Part shown: one piece after another, positions 1-6,132 of the stretch
Layout of the letters: the number at the start of each line of letters is the position of its first letter
How positions within the stretch are numbered: position 1 is the first letter of the stretch
NCBI GenBank assembly: GCA_964607915.1
Contig: CAZSMU010000120.1
Span: 1 to 12,046 of the forward strand
Length of the DNA: 12,046 nucleotides
Source of the DNA: JADJPL01 sp964607915
GTDB taxonomy: Bacteria > Bacteroidota > Bacteroidia > Chitinophagales > Saprospiraceae
Direction of reading: 5' to 3'
Program-made: the position numbers and the translations under genes
The notes under the pieces: generated by a model
What the model was told of the DNA's origin: nothing
Databases searched by the model: none
The model's input: the letters and a program-made list of their open reading frames with translations, nothing else

Positions 1-573
1 GATGACGAAGACCGCGAAAACGAAGGTGATTTAATCGTACTCAGCGAATACGCCACCCCAGCAACCATTGCGTTCATGGCAGTACACGGGCGTGGGCTCA
101 TCTGTTTGGCACTCGATGGCAGCATTTGTGACCAGCTCGCGTTACAACCGATGACCACGCATAATCGCTCACGTACCAGCACCGCATTCATGGTCTCCAT
201 TGAAGCCGCATCGGGGATTAGCACGGGGATTTCGGCGGCTGACCGCGCCCACACCATTGCAGTGGCAACACATCCGCGTAGTACGCCCAACGACATCGTC
301 AGCCCGGGGCACGTCTTCCCGCTCCGTGCCCGCGAGGGTGGCGTGCGCGCCCGCGCCGGACACACCGAGGCCGCCGTAGAATTTGCCAAGCTCCTCGGCA
401 GTCGCCCTGCCGGCGTCATCTGCGAAATCATGAACGACGACGGCACCATGGCACGCCGGCCACAGCTCGAGCGGTTTTGTCAGCAACACGGGTTCGTGAT
501 GACCAGCGTGGCCCAACTCGTCGAATACATGCACGAACACGAACAAACGCAACACCAAGCAGCCACCGTCTAA
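1..573 (+). CDS. ribB: 3,4-dihydroxy-2-butanone 4-phosphate synthase, 5'-truncated by window edge
   Basis: This cytoplasmic enzyme converts ribulose 5-phosphate to 3,4-dihydroxy-2-butanone 4-phosphate plus formate, which supplies the four-carbon unit for riboflavin. The frame is open from base 1; 190 residues are visible and roughly 30 N-terminal residues lie outside. The fragment opens on the acidic metal/substrate loop DDEDRENEGD (residues 1-10). It then shows SAADR (78-82), SPGHVFPLRA (101-110), AGHTEA with the metal-binding His121, and CEIMNDDGTMAR (141-152) with the catalytic Glu142. The chain stops about 30 residues after that motif, so this is stand-alone RibB and not a RibBA fusion with GTP cyclohydrolase II. 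ribH follows after 39 bases, a usual riboflavin-operon arrangement. Together with ribH it may come from a different replicon or genome than the rest of the window (see the junction at 1003-1035). The family call is very secure. Confidence 0.95.
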   Translation, partial: DDEDRENEGDLIVLSEYATPATIAFMAVHGRGLICLALDGSICDQLALQPMTTHNRSRTSTAFMVSIEAASGISTGISAADRAHTIAVATHPRSTPNDIVSPGHVFPLRAREGGVRARAGHTEAAVEFAKLLGSRPAGVICEIMNDDGTMARRPQLERFCQQHGFVMTSVAQLVEYMHEHEQTQHQAATV

Positions 574-593
574 GCGCGGGGTTTTTCATCACA

Positions 594-601
594 GAGAAAG
601 G
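594..601 (+). promoter_or_regulatory. Purine-rich ribosome binding site ahead of ribH
   Basis: GAGAAAGG lies 11 bases before the ATG at 613 and is a fair Shine-Dalgarno-like site. Most genes in the right-hand part of the window lack a comparable site, as is common in Bacteroidota. This mildly supports a separate origin for the riboflavin genes, but a single site is weak evidence. Confidence 0.4.
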
Positions 602-612
602 CACACACTATC

Positions 613-1827
613 ATGCAAGAGTATCACGGTCATTTCGTCGGCACCGGTCTGAGGATTGCCATTGTGGTCAGCCGCTGGAACGACATCATCACCCAACGAT
701 TGCTCGAAGGGGCCCTCGACGGGCTCAAGCGTCACGGCGTGGACACCAACACCGTGGCCGTCGCCTGGGTCCCCGGGTCATTCGAGTTGCCAGTCGTCGC
801 CAAAAAATTCGCCGCAAGCGGGCGCTTTGATGCGGTCATCGCCCTCGGTTGTGTCATCCGCGGCTCGACGAGCCACTACGACCATGTCACCGCTGGAGTG
901 ACGTCGGGGATTGCTCAGGTAGGCCTACAAACCGGTGTGCCGACGATTTTCGGCGTGGTTACCACGGAAACCATCGATCAGGCCATCGAGCGTGCCGGAA
1001 GCAAGATGGGCAACAAAGGCTTCGAAGCAGCCGTAAACTACCAACTGGTGAGCGGTGAGAAGTTCAGCTGGAACACCGGCATCAACTTCTCTACCTTCAA
1101 GACGACGGTGGTGAGCCTCACCTCCGGCGACCTCAGCTTCGGCAACGGCGGCGTACTCTACCTCGCAGGTATGGGTTCCCCCGGTCAGAACGATACCGAA
1201 CTCGCCCGCGTGAAAGAAGGTGAAGAACTCGGTCAGCTCTGGGGCCCCATCCAGATCGGTGTCAACGACAACGGTACGCCCAAGTTCCAGGACCTCAACG
1301 GCGACGGCAAGTACTGCGATTGCGACGACGACCGCGCCGTAATCGGCCAGGGTCTGCCGGATTTCACCCTCGGCTTCAACAACAGCCTGACGTTCGGCAA
1401 CTTCGACCTGAACCTCTTCTTCCGCGGTGCCTTCGGCCACGACATCCTCAACAGCTACCGTGGCTTCTACGAGAACCTGGAATCCACGACGACGGCCAGC
1501 TTCAACGTAGTCAACACCAAATACTACAATCCGAAAATCACGAAGGCCCAGGTCAACAGCTCGCATGTTGAAAAAGGCGACTTCGTCAAACTCGACAACG
1601 CTACGCTGGGCTACCGCCTGAAGCTGAAGCCGGGCTCGGGCTTTACGAGCGCCCGCTTCTATGTGGCTTCTCAGAACCCGTTCCTCTTGACGGGCTACAC
1701 GGGCGTCGATCCTGAAGTCCGCTATGTGGACGCAGAAAGCGGCAACCCTCTGGCTCCTGGTATCGAAAGACGTTCGACCTATTTCACGACTCGCATCTTT
1801 ACGCTCGGTGTCAATTTAGGTTTCTAA
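613..1827 (+). CDS. Chimeric ORF: lumazine synthase N-part joined in frame to SusC/RagA C-terminus
   Basis: Residues 1 to about 141 are lumazine synthase (RibH), which condenses dihydroxybutanone phosphate with 5-amino-6-ribitylamino-uracil to 6,7-dimethyl-8-ribityllumazine. Visible motifs are SRWND (20-24), WVPGSFELP (52-60), RGSTSHYDHV (83-92, catalytic His88), GVVTTE (114-119) and IERAGSKMGNKG (125-136). Only about the last 15 residues of a normal RibH, its final helix, are missing. From about residue 142 the chain is the end of a SusC/RagA TonB-linked outer-membrane receptor. It has alternating barrel strands, the DLNGDGKY turn (227-234), a KGDFVKLDNATLGY segment (321-334), SQNPFLLTGYTGVDPEV (353-369) and a terminal aromatic ending GVNLGF. 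A real SusC has about 1000 residues with a signal peptide, carboxypeptidase-like domain and plug, all absent here. The susD start follows 19 bases after the stop, so the SusC half is in its native position. A functional fusion is implausible; I read this as two truncated genes joined artificially or by rearrangement. Confidence 0.9.
   Translation: MQEYHGHFVGTGLRIAIVVSRWNDIITQRLLEGALDGLKRHGVDTNTVAVAWVPGSFELPVVAKKFAASGRFDAVIALGCVIRGSTSHYDHVTAGVTSGIAQVGLQTGVPTIFGVVTTETIDQAIERAGSKMGNKGFEAAVNYQLVSGEKFSWNTGINFSTFKTTVVSLTSGDLSFGNGGVLYLAGMGSPGQNDTELARVKEGEELGQLWGPIQIGVNDNGTPKFQDLNGDGKYCDCDDDRAVIGQGLPDFTLGFNNSLTFGNFDLNLFFRGAFGHDILNSYRGFYENLESTTTASFNVVNTKYYNPKITKAQVNSSHVEKGDFVKLDNATLGYRLKLKPGSGFTSARFYVASQNPFLLTGYTGVDPEVRYVDAESGNPLAPGIERRSTYFTTRIFTLGVNLGF
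1003..1035 (+). other. Chimeric junction between ribH and susC
   Basis: The codons for KMGNKGFEAAV span this interval. Lumazine synthases carry AG(T/S)K.GNKG.(E/D).A(V/L) at this place. SusC proteins, as far as I recall, carry a very similar N.G.M.NKGFE..(V/L)NY motif at the corresponding part of the barrel. To the left everything is RibH; to the right (NYQLVSGEKFSWNTG) everything is SusC. The exact crossover cannot be resolved within the shared stretch. Confidence 0.8.
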
Positions 1828-1846
1828 TCCAAAAAAGTTTTTTACA

Positions 1847-3433
1847 ATGCAAAAATTCTTAGTAAGACGCGCTTTGCTGGTTGGCCTTGTGTTGACGCTC
1901 TTCAGCCCGGCTTGTACGGACCTGGAAGAGGAATTGTACAGCGACATCACGGCCGACAACTTCTTCAAAACGGAAGAAGAATTCGTAGCAGCTCTTGGCC
2001 AGGCATACTCCGCTTTCGGCGGCCTGGGCAACCACTCCAACCTCTGGTCGGTGAACGAAATTTCTTCCGACGAACTGGTAATCACCACGAAAGGTGGCGA
2101 CTGGTATGACGGCGGTGTCCTCATCCAGCTCCACCAACACAGCTTTGCAAAAGACAACGGCTTCTTCAACAACGCCTGGACTTTCATCTACGGCGGTATC
2201 AACACGGCTAACCGCCTGATCTACTCCTTCCAGCAGCTGGGCACACCGGAGTCCCAGGCGTTCATCGCCGAGCTCCGCGCCGTCCGCGCCCTGTGGTACT
2301 ACTGGGCCATGGACGCCTTCGGCAACGTGCCGCTCGTAGTGGACTTCACGGCGAAAGAAGCGCCGGCCAACTCTACCCGCGCCGAAGTGTATAACTTCAT
2401 CCTCAGCGAGTTGAACGCCGTTATTCCGCTCCTCCCGACTGCCAAGAGCTCCGTCACCTATGGTCGTATGACCAAGTGGGCCGCTCTTGCCATCCGCTGC
2501 AAGCTGTACCTCAACTCCGAAGTGTACATCGGCTCCGCCAAGTGGGCAGAAGCTGCCGCCGACGCTGAAGAAATCATCAGCAAAGGCCCCTACAGCCTCT
2601 CCGCTAACTACGCCGACAACTTCGCCGTAAACAACTCGGGCTCGACGGAAAACATCCTCGTGTATCCGTACGACAAGGTGTTCGCAGGTGGCTTCAACTG
2701 GCCGCAAATGACCCTGCACTACGCCAGCCAAGGGGTCTATAACCTGACCGACCAGCCCTGGAACGGCTATGCCGTCGTGGAAGAGTTCTACAACTCCTAC
2801 ATCAACCCGGCCAAGAACCCGGGCCCGCAGGGCAACGTCTGGGCCGACCTGGCCAAGGCACCGTCGCAGGGCACCCAGGACAAGCGCCTCTCCAACTTCG
2901 TCGTAGGCCCGCAGTTCAACTCTGACGGTGCCCGCACGCAGGATCCGGGCGCAGAATCCTTCGACCCGGATGGTACGCCGCTGACGTTCACGCCGAAGAT
3001 CAACGAGATCTTCCCGAACTCCTGGCGCCAGGGTGGTGCCCGTATCGGCAAGTACCAGTACGAGCGCGGAGGTACGCCCAACATGAGCAACGACTTCGTA
3101 ATCCTGCGCCTCGCCGATATCGTGCTGGCACTGGCTGAAGCTGAATTCAGAAGGGGCAACTCCGCCAAGGCTCTCGTACTGGTCAACCAGATCCGTACGC
3201 GCGCCGGCGTTACGCCGTTCACCTCGCTGACGCTGGACCAGATCTTCGAAGAGCGCGGCCGCGAAATGTTCGTCGAAATGACGCGCCGCCAGGACCAAAT
3301 CCGCTTCGGAAAGTGGGAAGGTGCATGGTGGGAAAAACCCAGCACCGCATCCAAGACGCACCAGCGCGTATTCCCCATCCCACAGGTTCAGCTCGATGCC
3401 AACAAGAAGCTGAAGCAGAACCCGGGCTATTAA
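1847..3433 (+). CDS. SusD/RagB family nutrient-binding outer-membrane lipoprotein
   Basis: This is a surface lipoprotein that caps a SusC barrel and delivers a polymer, glycan or peptide to it. The 528-residue product starts with a lipoprotein signal peptide: basic MQKFLVRR, a hydrophobic stretch, then the lipobox FSPAC with Cys23 as lipidation site, followed by acidic DLEEEL typical of surface export. The N-terminal SusD part includes FNNAWTFIYGGINTANRLI (about 106-124) and a helical repeat region with RALWYYWAMDAFGNVPLV (about 147-164). The C-terminal SusD/RagB part includes ERGREMFVEMTRRQDQIRFGKW and ends with the family's FPIP...LKQNPGY. It begins 19 bases after the SusC stop, behind an A/T-rich leader, so it is co-transcribed with susC. 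No glycoside hydrolase, sulfatase or peptidase is adjacent, so the substrate cannot be named. Length and both termini look intact. Confidence 0.95.
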   Translation: MQKFLVRRALLVGLVLTLFSPACTDLEEELYSDITADNFFKTEEEFVAALGQAYSAFGGLGNHSNLWSVNEISSDELVITTKGGDWYDGGVLIQLHQHSFAKDNGFFNNAWTFIYGGINTANRLIYSFQQLGTPESQAFIAELRAVRALWYYWAMDAFGNVPLVVDFTAKEAPANSTRAEVYNFILSELNAVIPLLPTAKSSVTYGRMTKWAALAIRCKLYLNSEVYIGSAKWAEAAADAEEIISKGPYSLSANYADNFAVNNSGSTENILVYPYDKVFAGGFNWPQMTLHYASQGVYNLTDQPWNGYAVVEEFYNSYINPAKNPGPQGNVWADLAKAPSQGTQDKRLSNFVVGPQFNSDGARTQDPGAESFDPDGTPLTFTPKINEIFPNSWRQGGARIGKYQYERGGTPNMSNDFVILRLADIVLALAEAEFRRGNSAKALVLVNQIRTRAGVTPFTSLTLDQIFEERGREMFVEMTRRQDQIRFGKWEGAWWEKPSTASKTHQRVFPIPQVQLDANKKLKQNPGY

Positions 3434-3434
3434 T

Positions 3435-3508
3435 AGACTTCTTGCAAAGGGAATCAGCGAGTGGGTAAGATCTTTTCCCTACTCGCTGACCCCCTCGCAA
3501 CAAGCCTG
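3435..3508 (+). repeat. Intergenic palindromic element, copy A
   Basis: The element begins 2 bases after the susD stop. The outer arms 3435-3451 and 3491-3507 pair at 13 of 17 positions. Inside is a stronger hairpin, 3454-3465 with 3477-3489: nine perfect pairs (TCAGCGAGT / ACTCGCTGA), one bulged base, then three G-C pairs. The right-arm core CCTCGCAACAAGCCTG (3493-3508) matches copy B at 15 of 16 positions. It could be a REP/MITE-like repeat, a 3'-end processing element or a terminator; no long T-run follows. Confidence 0.65.
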
Positions 3509-3520
3509 AGGAATTCCTTA

Positions 3521-3553
3521 GAAGGGCGCCGCACAGTGTGTGTGGCGCCCTTC
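3521..3553. terminator. Strong hairpin between convergent susD and BCCT genes
   Basis: A 15-base-pair stem (3521-3535 with 3539-3553, one G-U pair) closes on a 3-base loop; its lower part is GAAGGGCGCC / GGCGCCCTTC. It sits 8 bases beyond the stop of the reverse-strand transporter gene and about 90 bases after susD. It is followed by only scattered T residues on either strand. A shared two-way terminator fits the position best, but the weak T-tract leaves room for an mRNA-end stabiliser. Confidence 0.6.
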
Positions 3554-3561
3554 GCATTTCA

Positions 3562-5067
3562 TTACTTCTTCTTCCAGGATTCCACTATCCAGCGCAGCAG
3601 CCCTACCGCCACGCCCAACAGAAACAACAGCGCCGGGAAACCCCCGAGATTAGAGGCCATCTTTATCCCGTCCACCCCGGCCTGCGATACCATCACCCAG
3701 GCGGTGAAGCCCACCAAAACACCCCAGGCGACTTTTAGCCAGGCGGCGGGCTCGGGATGGTCGGGGGAAATGCCTTTGGCACTCAAACCGCCCATCGCCG
3801 TCGCATTGGCGTCGGCCCCGGAAACGTACGAAAGAAAGGCCGTCCCCAAAAACACCGCACCCAACACGAAGGGGAAAGGCAGATGCTCGAACAGGGCATA
3901 TACCACCTGCTCCGGCCCGTCGGCCTGTAAGGTGGCAAACATCCCCTCGCCACGGGAGTCGAAGTACAGCGCATTCCCGCTGAACACCAGCATCCAGAGA
4001 GCTCCGAACAGCGCCGGCAACAGCAAATTGAAGTGGATAAACTCCCGCACCGTGTAGCCAACGGATATCCGCCCCAGGAAAACGGCGCTCACCGGTGCCC
4101 AGGCCAGCCAGTTGGCCCAATAAAATACCGTCCAGCTCCCCTCCCAGCTCTTATCCATCCCTATCCCCAGGCTTCGCGGGATAAAGTGCGCAACGTAGTC
4201 CCACACCCCTTCCGCACCCAGTGATACTAAATACTTCAGCGGACTACCGTTCAGCAGGACATACGCCACAAACGCAATGAACAACCAGGTGTTGAACCCC
4301 GAAAGCCAGCGAATGCCCCTGCTCAACCCGCTGATGGCCGACAGGATAAATACCAGCACAACGGCGAGGGTAATGCCCCCCGTCAGCGATACCGACCCGG
4401 CCAGGCCCAGATAGCGCTCCATCCCGCCGCTGATGGTCAATACCCCGGCACCCAGCGAGGCGGCCATCCCGGCCACCAGGCTGTACAGACTCAACGCATC
4501 GATCAATCCTCCCCAACGCTTCGCTTTTTCGCCCAGCAGAGGATAAAGCATGGCCCCAAGGCTAAAGGCCTGCCCGTGGTTGTAGTACGATAGCGCAAAT
4601 ACCAGCCCGGCCATCGTATATATGCCGTATGGGGTAAAAGTCCAGTGCATGAACATCGTGGAGAGCGCAAAACGAGCAGCAGCCCCCGATTCGGGAAGCG
4701 CACTGCTTCCCACAGGCGGCGCGTGGTAATGATAGAGAGGCTCCGACGCCCCCCAAAACAAAATGCCGATAGCCACCGTAGTACACAGCACTACGCTGAA
4801 CCACTGCCAGCGCGTCAGCAGGGGCCGCGCATCCTCACCGCCGATGCGAAGCCCGGCCATAGGAGAGAAATACACCCCCAGGCACAGCGCGAGGAAGAAA
4901 AAAGTGCCCCAGGAAAAAAGCCAGCCAAAATGCGACAGAATCCAGGTGTTGGCCGATGTGACGCCCTCCAGGAAACCTTCGGCATCCAACAAGCTATATC
5001 CCGTCGAGCCCAGCAACAGCAGGAAGGGGAAAAAGAAAACCGCGGGTTTAAAGGTGCTTTTCGTCAT
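3562..5067 (-). CDS. BCCT family (betaine/carnitine/choline-type) transporter
   Basis: This is an inner-membrane secondary transporter for a quaternary-ammonium or related zwitterionic solute such as glycine betaine, usually driven by sodium. The 501-residue product is almost wholly hydrophobic, consistent with the family's 12 helices. Family hallmarks are FWGASEPLYHY (104-114), MHWTFTPYGIY (140-150), ISGLSRGIRWLS (245-256), WTVFYWANWLAWAP (312-325) and LGRISVGYTVREF (331-343). Aligned by eye to BetP, the aromatic substrate box keeps Trp142, Tyr150, Trp320 and Trp323. However, the residue matching BetP Trp194 is Tyr147, and the first Trp of the usual WW pair is Asn319. The glycine motif GMGIG of BetP reads TVAIG (97-101). 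Long cytoplasmic tails that sense osmotic stress in BetP are absent, so it is probably constitutively competent or senses differently. The substrate is not certain. The start at 5067 is the first ATG and gives a plausible N terminus just before helix 1. Confidence 0.92.
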   Translation of the reverse strand: MTKSTFKPAVFFFPFLLLLGSTGYSLLDAEGFLEGVTSANTWILSHFGWLFSWGTFFFLALCLGVYFSPMAGLRIGGEDARPLLTRWQWFSVVLCTTVAIGILFWGASEPLYHYHAPPVGSSALPESGAAARFALSTMFMHWTFTPYGIYTMAGLVFALSYYNHGQAFSLGAMLYPLLGEKAKRWGGLIDALSLYSLVAGMAASLGAGVLTISGGMERYLGLAGSVSLTGGITLAVVLVFILSAISGLSRGIRWLSGFNTWLFIAFVAYVLLNGSPLKYLVSLGAEGVWDYVAHFIPRSLGIGMDKSWEGSWTVFYWANWLAWAPVSAVFLGRISVGYTVREFIHFNLLLPALFGALWMLVFSGNALYFDSRGEGMFATLQADGPEQVVYALFEHLPFPFVLGAVFLGTAFLSYVSGADANATAMGGLSAKGISPDHPEPAAWLKVAWGVLVGFTAWVMVSQAGVDGIKMASNLGGFPALLFLLGVAVGLLRWIVESWKKK

Positions 5068-5203
5068 TCGGGATATCGTTTTTGATCAAGCGCATGTGCG
5101 GGAACTGCGCGGAGGAATAAATCCCCTGAGCAACTCCTGCCAACAAGACTAGTAAAAATATGCTTTCCTTTTCTCAATTTTGCCGGATAGCAATGATTTT
5201 ACC

Positions 5204-6028
5204 ATGACCGAACAAACTATTGGCTGGGCCAAACTCACGTACGCCGACCCCGGGGATCCCCTGCTCAAACGGTTGCTCATAGAAAGCGTGGAGGTCGCCA
5301 GCGGCAGACCACTCATCGAACGACTCTACAATCAGGTGCGCTTCCTGGACATCCCCGTCGCCGAATTATGGACGTTAGCCCTTGAAAAACTGGATATCCC
5401 CCTGGAAGGCAACTGGGAGAAATTGGCGGCAATCCCCCCGGATGGCCCTCTGGTATTCATCGCCAACCACCCCTTCGGCGTGGTGGATGGCCTGGCCTTA
5501 GCCAGTATCGCCTCCCGCATCCGCCCCGATTTTTTTCTGATCGCCAACGAACTGCTCACGCGGGATCCCCGCATCAAAGGGCATATCCTGCCCATAGATT
5601 TCCGCAGCACCCGCCAGGCTGCGCTCATCAACGTCGAAACCGGCCGCGAAGCGATGCGCAGGGTGACGGCCGGGCAAGCCCTCGGCATATTCCCCTCCGG
5701 CGGCGTCGCTACCGCCAAATCTGCCTGGGGCCATGCCGAAGAGTTCCCCTGGAAACCGTTTACCGCCAAAATCATCGCGGCAAGCCGGGCTACGGTGGTG
5801 CCTCTGTTCTTCCACGGCCAGAACAGCCGCTTGTTCCATATCGTAAGCCAGTTCAGCATGCCCCTGCGCCTGGGCCTCCTGCTCTACGAAACCAAAAATA
5901 AAATCGGCAAGCCGCTCCGCTTTCATATCGGAGACCCTATCCCCTACTCCGAACTGGCCCCCTACCGCGACAAAGCACAGCTTATGGACTATCTTAAACA
6001 AAAAACGGAGGCCCTTCGGGAAATTTAG
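5204..6028 (+). CDS. Lysophospholipid acyltransferase-family protein (PlsC-like)
   Basis: This is a probable membrane-associated acyltransferase moving an acyl chain onto a lysophospholipid, lyso-aminolipid or similar acceptor. The family's HX4D catalytic motif appears as NHPFGVVD (His89, Asp95). It is followed by ILPIDF (128-133), the phosphate/acceptor-binding FPSGG (163-167) and VVPLFFHG (198-205). The length of 274 residues is normal, and N-terminal residues 1-80 form a helical lead-in. I chose the ATG at 5204; the frame also opens at a TTG at 5180, but this lies on the tail of a possible -7-like box (CAATTTTG, 5175-5182) and adds no conserved sequence. It is transcribed divergently from the BCCT gene and followed by the E2 gene after 104 bases with its own promoter. 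The family resembles ornithine-lipid/hemolysin-type acyltransferases more than housekeeping PlsC, but the acceptor cannot be told from sequence. Confidence 0.88.
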   Translation: MTEQTIGWAKLTYADPGDPLLKRLLIESVEVASGRPLIERLYNQVRFLDIPVAELWTLALEKLDIPLEGNWEKLAAIPPDGPLVFIANHPFGVVDGLALASIASRIRPDFFLIANELLTRDPRIKGHILPIDFRSTRQAALINVETGREAMRRVTAGQALGIFPSGGVATAKSAWGHAEEFPWKPFTAKIIAASRATVVPLFFHGQNSRLFHIVSQFSMPLRLGLLLYETKNKIGKPLRFHIGDPIPYSELAPYRDKAQLMDYLKQKTEALREI

Positions 6029-6066
6029 AAATCCCAAAACTTCTCCATAAAGTCCACCTAATTCCT

Positions 6067-6074
6067 TACCTTTG
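6067..6074 (+). promoter_or_regulatory. Bacteroidota-type -7 promoter box for the E2 gene
   Basis: TACCTTTG fits the Bacteroidota -7 consensus TAnnTTTG and is followed by GCG, often seen at this place. Transcription would begin near 6080, giving a ~53-base leader before the ATG at 6133. No clear -33 TTG was found at the usual spacing. Confidence 0.6.
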
Positions 6075-6078
6075 CGTC

Positions 6079-6106
6079 GCTTTTGCCTTGCGTGCAGGAC
6101 AAAAGC
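6079..6106 (+). promoter_or_regulatory. 5'-terminal stem-loop in the E2 gene leader
   Basis: GCTTTTG (6079-6085) pairs with CAAAAGC (6100-6106) and the stem continues with CCT / AGG across one bulged A, leaving a 7-base loop. If transcription starts near 6080 the hairpin is the very 5' end of the mRNA, where such structures commonly slow decay. No known riboswitch fold is recognised. Confidence 0.45.
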
Positions 6107-6132
6107 AATAGACCATCAAAAAACCTACGAAA

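Noticed and set aside
925..1566. 213-residue reverse frame opposite the chimeric ORF
   Set aside because: Val/Ala/Glu-rich antisense shadow without motifs.
613..1827. A real bifunctional lumazine synthase-receptor fusion protein
   Set aside because: Both halves lack essential parts (RibH last helix; SusC signal peptide, plug and most of the barrel), one half is cytosolic and the other outer-membrane, and the switch is at a shared motif that explains an artificial join.
1859..3361. 500-residue open frame on the reverse strand opposite susD
   Set aside because: It lies entirely antisense to a full-length SusD with signal peptide and family motifs. Its sequence is low-complexity Val/Gly/Arg/Glu-rich, typical of a GC-rich shadow frame.
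5080..5155. Fourth copy of the palindromic element between the BCCT and acyltransferase genes
   Set aside because: CCTGCCAACAAGACT matches the arm core at only 12 of 15 positions, no convincing opposite arm was found, and the location is between gene starts and not behind a stop.
5180..5203. Upstream TTG start for the acyltransferase
   Set aside because: It coincides with a possible promoter box and adds eight residues without conservation; the ATG at 5204 is better.
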